From positions 2,232,001 through 2,296,000 of the forward strand of contig NZ_BQKE01000001.1 of NCBI RefSeq assembly GCF_036244895.1: DNA of 64,000 nt, given 5' to 3'. The translations under genes and the position numbers were made by a program. Of this stretch, positions 34,674 to 43,096 are shown in pieces. The notes under the pieces were generated by a model. It ran no database searches and was not told the DNA's origin. It saw only the letters and a list, made by a program, of their open reading frames with translations. Within the stretch, counting starts at the first letter, position 1. The number at the start of each line of letters is the position of its first letter. Origin of the DNA: Persicobacter diffluens. Lineage in GTDB: Bacteria > Bacteroidota > Bacteroidia > Cytophagales > Cyclobacteriaceae.

Positions 34674-35324
34674 TTAAAGTTCGTTTAATTGTTGAATGGT
34701 AGCTTTCGGATCCTCCGACCCAAAAACGTAACTTCCTGCCACTAATACATCCACGCCAGCTTCCACTAACTTTGGTGCTGAATCTGCATTTACGCCACCG
34801 TCTACCTCTATCAACGCTTTACTGTTTTTCTTTTCGATCAATTCTTTTAGGCGTTGTACTTTGTTATAAATCCCTGGAATCAATTTCTGACCTCCAAAAC
34901 CGGGATTTACAGACATTAACAGCACCAAATCCAAATCTTCAATTACCTCTTCGAGTACTGCTACCGGCGTATGTGGATTCAGGGCCACACCCGCTTTTGC
35001 TCCAGTACTGTGAATTAACTGAATATCTCGATGTAGGTGTCTACAAGCCTCGTAATGTACAGTGATCAAATCTGCTCCTGCTTTTCTGAATGCCTCCACA
35101 TATTTTCCTGGCTCCTCAATCATCAGGTGAACATCCTGAAAGACCTTTGCATGGCGGTTAATCGCCTCACAAACCGGAACCCCGAAAGAAATATTGGGGA
35201 CAAACATACCGTCCATTACATCTATGTGCACCCATTCGGCTGCACTTTCATTCACTAATTCTACGTCGCGCTGCAAATTGGCAAAATCTGCAGCCAATAA
35301 AGATGGGGATACAATCGTACTCAT
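34674..35324 (-). CDS. rpe: ribulose-phosphate 3-epimerase
   Basis: A 216-residue TIM-barrel enzyme of the pentose phosphate pathway that interconverts ribulose 5-phosphate and xylulose 5-phosphate. Motifs: VSPSLLAADFANL, HIDVMDGMFVPNISFG with the metal/catalytic residues, ITVHYEA, LLMSVNPGFGGQ, IEVDGGVN. ATG 35324 (MSTIVSPS) gives the standard family length; the frame extends to 35354. A terminator separates it from the TonB receptor group. Confidence 0.95.
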   Translation of the reverse strand: MSTIVSPSLLAADFANLQRDVELVNESAAEWVHIDVMDGMFVPNISFGVPVCEAINRHAKVFQDVHLMIEEPGKYVEAFRKAGADLITVHYEACRHLHRDIQLIHSTGAKAGVALNPHTPVAVLEEVIEDLDLVLLMSVNPGFGGQKLIPGIYNKVQRLKELIEKKNSKALIEVDGGVNADSAPKLVEAGVDVLVAGSYVFGSEDPKATIQQLNEL

Positions 35325-35384
35325 GCCGCAAAGATAGTTAAAAGGTTTAACCAATTCCCAATAATGACGGCAATCCGCTATGGA

Positions 35385-35678
35385 TTAATTTACAAATACA
35401 GAAGAAATATTGATTTCCCCCAAGTAAGGCTCCAAGCTGGTCGCATTTTTAAATGATTTGATATCCGTCAATAAGTTGGTCTCCGGATCATACCATACCT
35501 CCACAAAAAATTGCCCCACATAATAGAGGTTAATTTTTTGTTTTTCCTCGTCCCGATAAGCGATCAAACGACCAAACTCTTTCGTGTATTGATATTTGAC
35601 CTTAAATGATAATTGATTGAAATAATATAAGAGCATCATAGTCAGGATATTATAAATACTGTGCCAACTTTTTATCAT
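35385..35678 (-). CDS. small protein of unknown function
   Basis: About 97 residues from ATG 35678 (MIKSWHSIYN). Starts at 35717 or 35639 (MMLLYYFNQLSF) are also possible, and the conserved-looking part begins at the latter. I do not recognise a named family. The pattern is mixed helix and strand, with YTKEFGRLIAYRDEEKQKIN, YYVGQFFVEVWYDPETN and LTDIKSF. No signal peptide is evident. It lies just upstream of rpe on the same strand (60-bp gap) and may share its promoter. Confidence 0.65.
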   Translation of the reverse strand: MIKSWHSIYNILTMMLLYYFNQLSFKVKYQYTKEFGRLIAYRDEEKQKINLYYVGQFFVEVWYDPETNLLTDIKSFKNATSLEPYLGEINISSVFVN

Positions 35679-35830
35679 GTACGTTTCAAGCCCAAAACGC
35701 ACTTTTTGGCCGAACATTCTCCTGCTTTTTTCCCATTATCATACATCGATTCCTAATTCGGGAAAGAAATGGAAACTAATTTTTCAATATGAATGTAAAA
35801 ATTTGTAGTTTAAGTAAAAACAAAACCATT

Positions 35831-36091
35831 ATGACCCAAAACTTAACTGAACTATTCGAAAAGGCGGTAGTGGCCTCTAAGACATTAACTGAACGCCCCT
35901 CCAATGAAGATCTTTTATCCCTTTATGCGCATTTCAAACAAGCCAAGGAAGGAGATAATGGAGAAGCAAAGCCGGCCATGTTTGACTTTAAGGCCATTGC
36001 CAAGCACCAGGCATGGGAAAAATTAAAGGGCATGTCTAAGGAAGATGCCATGCTGAATTACATTGAACTGGTAAAAAAACTAAAGTCATAA
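35831..36091 (+). CDS. acyl-CoA-binding protein
   Basis: An 86-residue, four-helix ACBP. The family signature is LLSLYAHFKQAKEGDNG, with FDFKAIAKHQAWEKLKGMSK following, which carries the Lys/Tyr-type ligand contacts. It binds long-chain acyl-CoA in the cytoplasm, buffering the pool for lipid synthesis or breakdown. ATG 35831 (MTQNLTEL) gives the normal size; 35789 would add 14 residues. It is monocistronic, and transcription would run into repeat copy E before the terminator near 36370. Confidence 0.92.
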   Translation: MTQNLTELFEKAVVASKTLTERPSNEDLLSLYAHFKQAKEGDNGEAKPAMFDFKAIAKHQAWEKLKGMSKEDAMLNYIELVKKLKS

Positions 36092-36116
36092 GGACACTAT
36101 TCACTTATACAAGCCC

Positions 36117-36142
36117 TGATTTAACCCGAATTATTCACCGGC
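36117..36142 (-). repeat. detached end fragment of the intergenic repeat
   Basis: Read on the minus strand, GCCGGTGAATAATTCGGGTTAA matches the left end of copy D (GCGGTGAATGATTCGGGTTAA) but no core follows. It lies about 70 bp from copy E. Confidence 0.55.
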
Positions 36143-36212
36143 AAATGAAGCGAATCACCTTAAGTGACTTAATTTCAATTCAATAAAATCGTAATTACTG
36201 ATTTATAAATAG

Positions 36213-36340
36213 CTCAAATTTGGGCAAGCTTACTATCTCCTCATTCATCTGCTTCCTTGGGGAAAAATTGAAATAGAGAACTTATCCGTCATTTTTCCTA
36301 CCTTGCAGTAAAGAAGGTTTTAAGCATGAACAATCCGGCT
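36213..36340 (-). repeat. intergenic repeat copy E
   Basis: A minus-strand copy: GCCGGATTGTTCATGCTTAA at its start, then ACTGCAAGGTAGGAAAAATG, GAAGCAGATGAATGAGGAGA, and AGCTTGCCCAAATTTGAG at its end. It resembles copy C at both ends. Confidence 0.7.
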
Positions 36341-36368
36341 TAAAAAGAATAAAATCGCAGGACAACTG

Positions 36369-36399
36369 AACTACTGAGTGATTCTCGGTAGTTTTTTTT
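36369..36399 (+). terminator. terminator between the acyl-CoA-binding protein gene and rsmE
   Basis: AACTACTGAG / CTCGGTAGTT stem (36369-36378 with 36384-36393, one U-G wobble on the plus strand) and eight T. It closes the acyl-CoA-binding-protein transcript about 280 bp after its stop, past repeat copy E. Confidence 0.75.
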
Positions 36400-36430
36400 A
36401 TTTTTACCCTAGAATAAACCTTTATTTATT

Positions 36431-37138
36431 TTGGCGCTATTTTACCAACCCGGACTAAGAGACGGTGCTCTATATTTAGAGCCCGATGAGTCCAAACACT
36501 GTATCAAAGTACTTCGAAAAAAAGCCGGTGATCCCATCGATATTACGGATGGCCTTGGCACCCTTTATAAAGCAGAAATCACGGAACCCAACCATAAAAA
36601 AGTGGGTATTAAGATCCTGAGTCAGGAAAACATTGCATTCCTGAATGGCTTCCATATCCATTTAATTGTGGCTCCCACCAAGAACCTGGACCGCATTGAA
36701 TGGTTAGTGGAAAAAGCGACTGAAATTGGGGTTCACCGCATTAGCTTTGTTATTTGCAAGCATTCTGAAAGAAGGATCTTAAAGACTGACCGACTGATAA
36801 AGAAAGCTATTTCTGCTATGAAACAGTCGAAAAAAGCACTTTTACCACAAATTGATGAAGCGCTTTCTTTTAAAGATTGGATGACGCAAGAAATTGATGA
36901 AAATGCACAAAAATTCATTGCGTATGTGGACAGCGCGAACCCTAATCACTTAAAAGATTTAATCCAACCTAAGCAATCTTATCAGATGTTTATTGGGCCG
37001 GAGGGTGATTTTGACCCGGAGGAAATCACTATGGCGCAAGCCGGTGGATTCCAAAAAGTTTCCTTAGGACCAAGTGTATTAAGAACAGAAACAGCCGCCT
37101 TAGCAGCAACCCTCACTTTGAATTTATACAACCAATAG
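36431..37138 (+). CDS. rsmE: 16S rRNA (uracil-1498-N3) methyltransferase
   Basis: A 235-residue SPOUT methyltransferase with the knot signature IGPEGDFDPEEI and LGPSVLRTETAAL, preceded by VAPTKNLDRIEWLVEKATEIG. The N-terminal PUA-like part includes DESKHCIKVLRKKAGD. It modifies U1498 in the decoding region of 16S rRNA. The start is TTG at 36431 (M-ALFYQPGL), which fits the family's N-terminus; no ATG exists upstream in frame. It sits 32 bp after a terminator. Confidence 0.93.
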   Translation: MALFYQPGLRDGALYLEPDESKHCIKVLRKKAGDPIDITDGLGTLYKAEITEPNHKKVGIKILSQENIAFLNGFHIHLIVAPTKNLDRIEWLVEKATEIGVHRISFVICKHSERRILKTDRLIKKAISAMKQSKKALLPQIDEALSFKDWMTQEIDENAQKFIAYVDSANPNHLKDLIQPKQSYQMFIGPEGDFDPEEITMAQAGGFQKVSLGPSVLRTETAALAATLTLNLYNQ

Positions 37139-37175
37139 AGCAGAGGTAATCTATTAAGGCTGTGACGAGCCAAAA

Positions 37176-37209
37176 AATAGTCAGGTATTTTATGCTATAC
37201 CTGACTATT
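37176..37209. terminator. bidirectional terminator between rsmE and the phosphatase gene
   Basis: A perfect 13-bp stem (37176-37188 with 37197-37209; arm AATAGTCAGGTAT) and an 8-nt loop. The A run on the left serves the leftward gene best. Confidence 0.7.
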
Positions 37210-37221
37210 CCTGAATAGCGA

Positions 37222-37842
37222 TTATAAATGTTCTAAATGAGAGCGATCGTCAAATCGTACAATCTTAGGGCCTTTATCCGACTCCCAATCAATTTCATAT
37301 AAGGACAGGTTGGAATGAGAAAACTGATCCATCCCGATTAAGGTATCATTCACCCACCAACCTAAAAGAATCCGCATCGCTCTGCCATGCATGGCCACCA
37401 GCACACATTCTTCCTCCTGAGCTAAAATATGATCAATCGCCACTTTTTGGCGATCAACCACTTCCTGTAAGCTCTCGCCCCCCTCATATTTTTGAGACAG
37501 GTCCCCATCAGCCCAGGCTTGCAATAAAGCCTGATAGCGGGCCTTATTTTCTGGAGTAGGACTTTTGCCTTCTACCACGCCCCAGGAAATCTCATTCAGC
37601 CCGGGCAATTCCTGAGGCACAAAGCCGGCCTCCTCAAAATGCAGCACGGTCTCCTTGGTGCGCTTAAGGGCAGATGTATAAACTTTTTCAAATGGAAAAT
37701 CTTTATACTTCTCATAAAAAGCACTGGCCTGCGCCCTTCCCAGATCATTTAGTGAGGAATCCACCCCACTGCCCTGCACGATTCCTTTTTTATTCAGATC
37801 TGTTTGCCCATGACGAATGATGTATAGTTTCTTCCTTTTCAT
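37222..37842 (-). CDS. histidine phosphatase (phosphoglycerate-mutase-like)
   Basis: About 206 residues of the histidine phosphatase superfamily. The catalytic motif is IIRHGQTDLNKKG, the second Arg is in TSALKRTKETV, and the second His is in VLVAMHGRAMRILLGW. The acid/base Glu is in GLNEISWGVVEGKS. Members include cofactor-dependent phosphoglycerate mutase and broad phosphatases; the YhfR/PhoE-like shape here argues for a phosphatase. ATG 37842 (MKRKKLY) removes an improbable N-terminal extension to 37887. It is divergent from the thioesterase gene. Confidence 0.87.
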   Translation of the reverse strand: MKRKKLYIIRHGQTDLNKKGIVQGSGVDSSLNDLGRAQASAFYEKYKDFPFEKVYTSALKRTKETVLHFEEAGFVPQELPGLNEISWGVVEGKSPTPENKARYQALLQAWADGDLSQKYEGGESLQEVVDRQKVAIDHILAQEEECVLVAMHGRAMRILLGWWVNDTLIGMDQFSHSNLSLYEIDWESDKGPKIVRFDDRSHLEHL

Positions 37843-37928
37843 TTTTTCCCTATTTTTGCGTTTGCATCCATTAAAAAAATGGCACATGGCTTACAAAATG
37901 GCCAAAATCCTTAAATAAACCCAAATAT

Positions 37929-38348
37929 ATGCTCAACATTCACCAAAATTTGGAAGAATTGAATGCCCGGAACAAGGGAACCCTTATGGAAACATTATCC
38001 ATACGATACACCGCCATTGGGGAGGATTATCTATGTGCCAGCATGCCGGTGGGGCCATTTAACCACCAACCGGCCGGTTTATTACATGGAGGCGCAGCAG
38101 TGGCATTGGCCGAAACCTTAGGCTCTATGGCGGCCACCCTTTGCATTAACACCAAAACTCACCATTGTGTGGGACTGGACATCAATGCCAATCATATCAG
38201 ATCCGTGAGAGCGGGCATGGTATTTGGGAAAGCCAAAGCCATACACATCGGACGTTCGACACATGTTTGGGAGATCAAAATCCAGGATGAAGAAGAAAGA
38301 CTTTTAAGTATTCACCGCCTGACTGTGGCAGTGATTGAAAAAAAATGA
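37929..38348 (+). CDS. hotdog thioesterase, probably DHNA-CoA hydrolase (MenI-like)
   Basis: A 139-residue PaaI/YdiI-type hotdog thioesterase. NHQPAGLLHGGAAVALAETLG contains the catalytic glutamate and the Gly-rich motif, and the domain ends IHRLTVAVIEKK. The similarity to YdiI plus the position 30 bp before an isochorismate synthase gene suggests it hydrolyses 1,4-dihydroxy-2-naphthoyl-CoA in menaquinone synthesis. The biochemical class is firm; the substrate is inferred from context. Confidence 0.85.
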   Translation: MLNIHQNLEELNARNKGTLMETLSIRYTAIGEDYLCASMPVGPFNHQPAGLLHGGAAVALAETLGSMAATLCINTKTHHCVGLDINANHIRSVRAGMVFGKAKAIHIGRSTHVWEIKIQDEEERLLSIHRLTVAVIEKK

Positions 38349-38378
38349 AGCCGGTGTTAAACGAAGCGTTGATTTAAT

Positions 38379-39584
38379 ATGAATACTCCCCTTGCGCAAG
38401 CTAAAATCCAAATTGAAAAAGCAATTATCACCTTTGAAAATGTGATCAAAATAGCCCTGAAAAAAGGTTATGGTGTGGCCTGTTACCGCCTGCCGCACCA
38501 AGACCGCTTCAAGCTGATGATTGACACCCGTGAAGAAACCCACACTTGTGGCGAGGCCATTGAAAATTTACCTTCGGGATTCATTTTTAATCCTTTCGAA
38601 AACAAAAACGCGAAAGCCGCCTATTATCTTCAGGCACATTTAGAAATGGTTTTAGGAGATGATGAAGTTAAGGCCAATCAAGCAGAATATTACCCCCTAA
38701 GAGACGAAATAAACCAACAATTATCCACGGACAACCTTCCCTCGGACTGGCAGTATCATCAACTAGTCGGAAATGAACAGTCCACCATGGGAAACCGGGA
38801 AGATTTCATCCAATTAGTAGAAAAGGGCATCCAGCAAATTCAGGATGGTAAAATGGAAAAATTTGTCCCCTCCAAATGCAAAAAAATGGCTTTGGAGCAC
38901 TTCCAACTAATGGACACCCTCTGGAAGCTATCCTGTAAATACCCCAATGCTTTTGTCTCTTTTGTGAGCATGTCAGAAACCGGCAGTTGGCTGGGAGCTA
39001 CTCCTGAAATATTAATCCATATGGATCGGGAGAAAATTTTCCATACCGTTGCACTTGCCGGCACTCAGGCCTATGAGGAAAATATGGACCTCAAAGATGT
39101 GGCCTGGAAACAAAAAGAAATCGAGGAACAGGCATTGGTAAGTCGTTATATCATTGGCATTTTAAAAAAATTACGCATACGGGAATTTATTGAAAATGGC
39201 CCTAAGACGGCTCGTGCAGGTAATTTAATTCACCTGAAAACGACTTTCGAAATTGATACCAAGGCCATCAACTTTCCGGACTTAGGAGGCGTAATGATTG
39301 ATCTGCTCCATCCCACTTCTGCTGTTTGTGGTATGCCTCTGAAAGAAAGTGAGCAATTTTTACTGGTAGAAGAAAAACATGATCGTGCTTTTTTCTCCGG
39401 TTATCTGGGGCCCATCAATACCGATGGCGAATCCTACGCTTTTGTAAATTTAAGGTGCATGCAATTATTAAAAAATGAAGCCATTTTTTATGCCGGAGCA
39501 GGTGCTACCATTGATTCCAATCCGGAAAAAGAATGGCAGGAAACGGAGATGAAGTGCAATACCTTACTTTCAGTACTGAAATAA
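38379..39584 (+). CDS. menF: isochorismate synthase (MenF-like)
   Basis: A 401-residue chorismate-binding enzyme. Signature segments are GSWLGATPEILIH, FHTVALAGTQAYEE, KTARAGNLIHLKTTFE, DLLHPTSAVCGMPL and RAFFSGYLGPI. It converts chorismate to isochorismate, the entry to menaquinone. The possibilities of salicylate or siderophore use are not supported by neighbours, whereas the upstream thioesterase is. It is 30 nt after the thioesterase and 4 nt before the radical SAM gene, so all three may be co-transcribed. Confidence 0.9.
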   Translation: MNTPLAQAKIQIEKAIITFENVIKIALKKGYGVACYRLPHQDRFKLMIDTREETHTCGEAIENLPSGFIFNPFENKNAKAAYYLQAHLEMVLGDDEVKANQAEYYPLRDEINQQLSTDNLPSDWQYHQLVGNEQSTMGNREDFIQLVEKGIQQIQDGKMEKFVPSKCKKMALEHFQLMDTLWKLSCKYPNAFVSFVSMSETGSWLGATPEILIHMDREKIFHTVALAGTQAYEENMDLKDVAWKQKEIEEQALVSRYIIGILKKLRIREFIENGPKTARAGNLIHLKTTFEIDTKAINFPDLGGVMIDLLHPTSAVCGMPLKESEQFLLVEEKHDRAFFSGYLGPINTDGESYAFVNLRCMQLLKNEAIFYAGAGATIDSNPEKEWQETEMKCNTLLSVLK

Positions 39585-39588
39585 AAGC

Positions 39589-40854
39589 ATGACCGCATCA
39601 TCCCCCATTTCCAAACTTGCCCATGAAAATGCGCCACTGGAAGCCTGGCTGCAAACCCAGGCATTCTGTCCCTTACCCTGGTTGCATTTGCATGTTTTTA
39701 CTGATGGAAAAGTTACGCCCTGCTGCAGCAACTTCCTTCATTTTGGAAGGGTGAAAGAACAATCCGCCGAAGCGATATTTCAGGGAAAACCTGCCAATAG
39801 ATTTCGGAAAAAGCTTTTGGCAGACGAGCAGGAGAAAAGGTGCCAGTCCTGCTATAAAATGGAGGCCGCTCAGGGCGATAGTTTAAGAACGGAAGCCATC
39901 AAGCGATATTTCGAAGTATTCAGAGAGAAAATCCTTCATACTAATCCCGAAGGAAAAATTAAGCTCAAGCCGGAGTCCTGGGACCTCCGATTTTCCAATC
40001 AATGCAATCTGCGCTGCAGAAGCTGTTTCCATGGCAACAGTACCAAATGGTTTGAAGAAGCTAAAAGCCTGAACAGAACCGCCTCTGACAAAAAATTGAT
40101 CCATGCCTTTGAGGAAAAATCCTGGAAAGACTTCACTCATGGAAGCCTTCAAACGGCGCGTGACTTTTATTTTGCGGGTGGAGAACCTATTTTAATTCCG
40201 GAACATTGGGAAATTCTGGACTTCCTCCTTGTGCAGCAAAAAACAGACACCCTATTACGCTACAACACCAACCTTTCCACCCTTACTTTTAAGGGCAAAG
40301 ATATTATTGAGTATTGGGAAAAATTCCCCCGACTGGAAATAGGCATTAGCATAGATGCCGTTGGAAAAGCCGGAGAATACATCCGGAAAGATTTACGGTG
40401 GTCACTATTCGAAAAAAACATCCAGCGATTAATTTTGGAAGTACCGCATGCCAAAATTAAATGGGAGCCCACCATCAGCCTGATGAACATCCATTCCTGG
40501 GAGAAAGACCATCGATATTTGATCGAACATTTCAATATTTCTCCGGATGCGATCAAACTGAACATCCTTCACCGACCTGAAATATTTTCCATTCAGGCCC
40601 TAACTTCCTGTGAGAAAGAGCAAGTTCATCAAAAAATCGAAAAATTATTAAGTGATCTGCCCTTTAGCAAAACCACTCAAGATGCCTACCGAGCGCTATT
40701 GAGCTTCATGCATGCCGAATCTAAAACCGCGCTTATTCCGGCATTTTTTCAAGAACTCGAAAGGATGGACCGCATGCGTCAGGAAAATTGGCAAGAAAGC
40801 CTACCGCAACTTCTCCCACTTTTCAAAGCCTACGAAAAGGAAAAGCAGGTTTAA
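39589..40854 (+). CDS. radical SAM protein with N-terminal twitch-type cysteine module
   Basis: A 421-residue protein. The N-terminal module has C27, the pair C45-C46 (KVTPCCSN) and C85-x2-C88 (RCQSCYKME), suggesting an auxiliary iron-sulfur cluster. The radical SAM core begins at C139-x3-C143-x2-C146 (QCNLRCRSC), followed by FYFAGGEPILIPEHW, the glycine-rich SAM contact. It matches the uncharacterised twitch-domain radical SAM group. The product is unknown. It is 4 nt after menF, and its 3' end overlaps the convergent symporter by 54 bp. No small peptide substrate gene is obvious next to it. Confidence 0.83.
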   Translation: MTASSPISKLAHENAPLEAWLQTQAFCPLPWLHLHVFTDGKVTPCCSNFLHFGRVKEQSAEAIFQGKPANRFRKKLLADEQEKRCQSCYKMEAAQGDSLRTEAIKRYFEVFREKILHTNPEGKIKLKPESWDLRFSNQCNLRCRSCFHGNSTKWFEEAKSLNRTASDKKLIHAFEEKSWKDFTHGSLQTARDFYFAGGEPILIPEHWEILDFLLVQQKTDTLLRYNTNLSTLTFKGKDIIEYWEKFPRLEIGISIDAVGKAGEYIRKDLRWSLFEKNIQRLILEVPHAKIKWEPTISLMNIHSWEKDHRYLIEHFNISPDAIKLNILHRPEIFSIQALTSCEKEQVHQKIEKLLSDLPFSKTTQDAYRALLSFMHAESKTALIPAFFQELERMDRMRQENWQESLPQLLPLFKAYEKEKQV

Positions 40855-42144
40855 GCCAAAGGCTGCAAAAATGAATAAGGCGCTTAGCTCCGGCTGACTA
40901 TTCGCTATAAACTTTCCAATACCGGCCACCACACCCCCAAATACCATGGCCAGATGTACAAACAGCGGTTTCCCCCGGTATCCCATCAAGCCTAAAGCCA
41001 TGGGTAAAATAAAAGCACCTGAATAAATAGATAATCCTAATAACAAAGAACCAATCACCGATTGCATTTTCCAGGCCAGCCCGAAGCTTAATATGGCCAG
41101 AACCACCATCCAGATTCTACTTTGCTTCACCGGTAGCGCCACTTTCGGTTTGATCACCTGCCCTAAAATTAAAGCGGCGGATAGCAAAGTAGTATCTGCA
41201 GAAGAAATCACTGCAGAAAGAAGAGCCAGAATCATCAGGATACCCAAAAAACCCGGCAGATGGTTTTGAACCACACCGACAAAGGCATGAAAAACATCTA
41301 CCTCATCCGGATAAATCGTCATGGCTTTCATCCCCAAATAGGGTACCAGAAAAGCCAATGGAAGAATGATCACCACCGAAATCAGCACTGCCCTTTTCGC
41401 CGAAAATTCATCTTTAGCGCAAAAGATACGAGAGTAAATATCTGGGCCAACCAAAAAAGTGGAGGCATAAGTTAACAATAATAAAAGTAGATCAACCGGC
41501 TGAAAATTTACTTCAAATGGAAAATGGTCCGTCAATTTTGGCAGGGGAACCGCTCCCTCAACACTCATTAAAAAATAACCGGTCAAATACAAGGCCATCA
41601 AAATAATGATCGATTGCCAGAAATCCGTCTTGATCACCGACCACTGCCCACCCAAAATGGTGTAAACCGTGATGACCAACGTGCTGCCATACATCGTATG
41701 AAGCACAGGCCAGTCCATCCAGGCCGAGAGGATTTTCGCCGCACCCATAATTTGAGCGGCAATAATTCCCATCCAGGCCAAGCCGATCATCATGCCTGCA
41801 ATACGGCCGGCGGTATCTCCATAAAAATCGGATAACAGTTGCGGCAAGGTAAATTTCCCTAATCGTTTCACTCTTCCGGCCAAGGGGTATAATGCCGCCA
41901 GGCCAATTACTCCACAAAGCAACAGCCAGGCCGCGGCCCAGGACTGCTTCTGACTCAACTCCATAGTGCCGATAATGGCCGAGCTACCCAGTACTGTCGC
42001 AATCAGACTCCCACTGACCTTCCAGGCACTCCCCTGCTCACCTGCAACATAAAAATCACTTTCATTTTTAATTTTTCGGGAAGAAAACCAGCCAATCACC
42101 ATTAAAAGGAGTATATATAACCCCAGGACCAAAACCTGCATCAT
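40801..42144 (-). CDS. sodium:solute symporter family protein
   Basis: A 447-residue integral membrane protein with about 12-13 hydrophobic helices of the SSS (LeuT-fold) family. Visible family segments: an N-terminal GWFSSRKIKNESDFYVAGEQG, VLGSSAIIGTMELS (discontinuous helix), TIYPDEVDVFHAFV and the helix-8 region LALLSAVISSADTTLL, which holds sodium ligands. The substrate (sugar, amino acid or vitamin) cannot be assigned. Its stop lies inside the end of the radical SAM gene (54-bp convergent overlap). Divergent from the 231-residue protein gene. Confidence 0.88.
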   Translation of the reverse strand: MMQVLVLGLYILLLMVIGWFSSRKIKNESDFYVAGEQGSAWKVSGSLIATVLGSSAIIGTMELSQKQSWAAAWLLLCGVIGLAALYPLAGRVKRLGKFTLPQLLSDFYGDTAGRIAGMMIGLAWMGIIAAQIMGAAKILSAWMDWPVLHTMYGSTLVITVYTILGGQWSVIKTDFWQSIIILMALYLTGYFLMSVEGAVPLPKLTDHFPFEVNFQPVDLLLLLLTYASTFLVGPDIYSRIFCAKDEFSAKRAVLISVVIILPLAFLVPYLGMKAMTIYPDEVDVFHAFVGVVQNHLPGFLGILMILALLSAVISSADTTLLSAALILGQVIKPKVALPVKQSRIWMVVLAILSFGLAWKMQSVIGSLLLGLSIYSGAFILPMALGLMGYRGKPLFVHLAMVFGGVVAGIGKFIANSQPELSALFIFAAFGLNLLFLFVGFEKWEKLR

Positions 42145-42241
42145 CTAGAAATTAATTGGATTATTTTGAAAGATTGTTCAAACTAACACAAAAGATTTCA
42201 CATTTTTGTCTCAACACTGAATATCCTGCAATAAAATATAA

Positions 42242-42937
42242 ATGGAAACAAAAAAGCCGGAAGCCGCTTTGGCCGAATGCCCGTTAAATGCTGGTGAGAA
42301 AAATGTGAATAAAGCATTACTCTCCAATCGAAGCCTATGGATTTTTCATTCAGAAAAAAGCTTTTCCTTTCCTTTAGGGGAGGTGAATCAGCTCCAGGTG
42401 GAATTAAGAAAAAAAATGGGTTGGGTGTTTTTGGGTGGAATCCTTATGCCTTTGGCAATTGTCGCCTTCCTCACCCACACCATAAACTCAGGCATTTCTT
42501 TACTTTTTGTGCTCGTCTTTGGCTTTCTCTGTTTTTATTATGGCTGGCGTGGCCAAATGATGCTGACCATTTATGGTAAAAATTACGAAAGACGATTCCC
42601 CCTATCCATCCCGCATAAGGAATTAATGACCTTTTGTAGCTGGCTCAATGGAAAGCTCCCTCAACTGAAGAAAAAAATAGTATTTTTCGAATATCCTGTT
42701 CAGCTTTGGCCACAGGCATTGGAAAACCAGGCACTTCATTTCCCCAGCCCTCAAACGGCCTCTTTCCAGCCTCCACGCCAGCCTGGCTTGGATCAAATCC
42801 TGATTAAATTTCATTATGAGGGTCAGGAGGAAAGTATCCGATTGCAGCTACATCCTGCTGATCGCCAAATTATCGGAACTGTGCAAGGAATAATTCCCCT
42901 CCATAAAATTACAACCATCAACTTCTCAGGATCTTAA
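42242..42937 (+). CDS. membrane protein of unknown function
   Basis: A 231-residue protein I do not recognise. Two hydrophobic helices lie at about 60-77 (WVFLGGILMPLAIVAFL) and 83-101 (SGISLLFVLVFGFLCFYYG). The segment before them (about 30-55) and the C-terminal part (about 108-231) are likely cytoplasmic, and the latter has a Pro/Gln-rich stretch near 175-185. It has a plain ATG start 97 bp from the divergent symporter gene. It may be related to small PH-domain-like membrane proteins, but this is only an impression. Confidence 0.7.
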   Translation: METKKPEAALAECPLNAGEKNVNKALLSNRSLWIFHSEKSFSFPLGEVNQLQVELRKKMGWVFLGGILMPLAIVAFLTHTINSGISLLFVLVFGFLCFYYGWRGQMMLTIYGKNYERRFPLSIPHKELMTFCSWLNGKLPQLKKKIVFFEYPVQLWPQALENQALHFPSPQTASFQPPRQPGLDQILIKFHYEGQEESIRLQLHPADRQIIGTVQGIIPLHKITTINFSGS

Positions 42938-43000
42938 CATTAAAGTCGAAAAATTGCAGGAAATTAAGGACAGCCGCTCCGATAAAATCAAAAAAAATAG

Positions 43001-43008
43001 TATTTTTG
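43001..43008 (+). promoter_or_regulatory. -7 element before the acyltransferase leader
   Basis: TATTTTTG, a match to the Bacteroidota TAnnTTTG element. Transcription from about 43014 would start at the first strand of the foldable leader described next. Confidence 0.45.
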
Positions 43009-43012
43009 CAGC

Positions 43013-43086
43013 TTGGAGTATGGAGTATGCCCGTATAAAAAATGGCGGTTCCATACAATTAGGGGAAACCTGAGAGGGAACTCCAA
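43013..43086 (+). ncRNA. candidate structured leader RNA of the acyltransferase gene
   Basis: The stretch can fold into a closed three-way junction. P1 is a perfect 7-bp helix, TTGGAGT (43013-43019) with ACTCCAA (43080-43086). P2 has ATGGA (43020-43024) with TCCAT (43050-43054), extended by a G-U pair and GCC/GGC (43029-43031 with 43044-43046). P3 is TTAGG (43059-43063) with CCTGA (43069-43073) and a GGAAA loop. The unpaired strand GAGAGGG joins P3 to P1. It does not match a riboswitch class I know, and single-sequence folding can mislead. Confidence 0.45.
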
Positions 43087-43096
43087 TCAGTAATTA

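Noticed and set aside
43059..43096. TPP riboswitch, suggested by CTGAGA in the acyltransferase leader
   Set aside because: The second conserved half (the CCTGAT...TAATGCC...AGGGA region) is absent, and the gene is not a thiamine gene.
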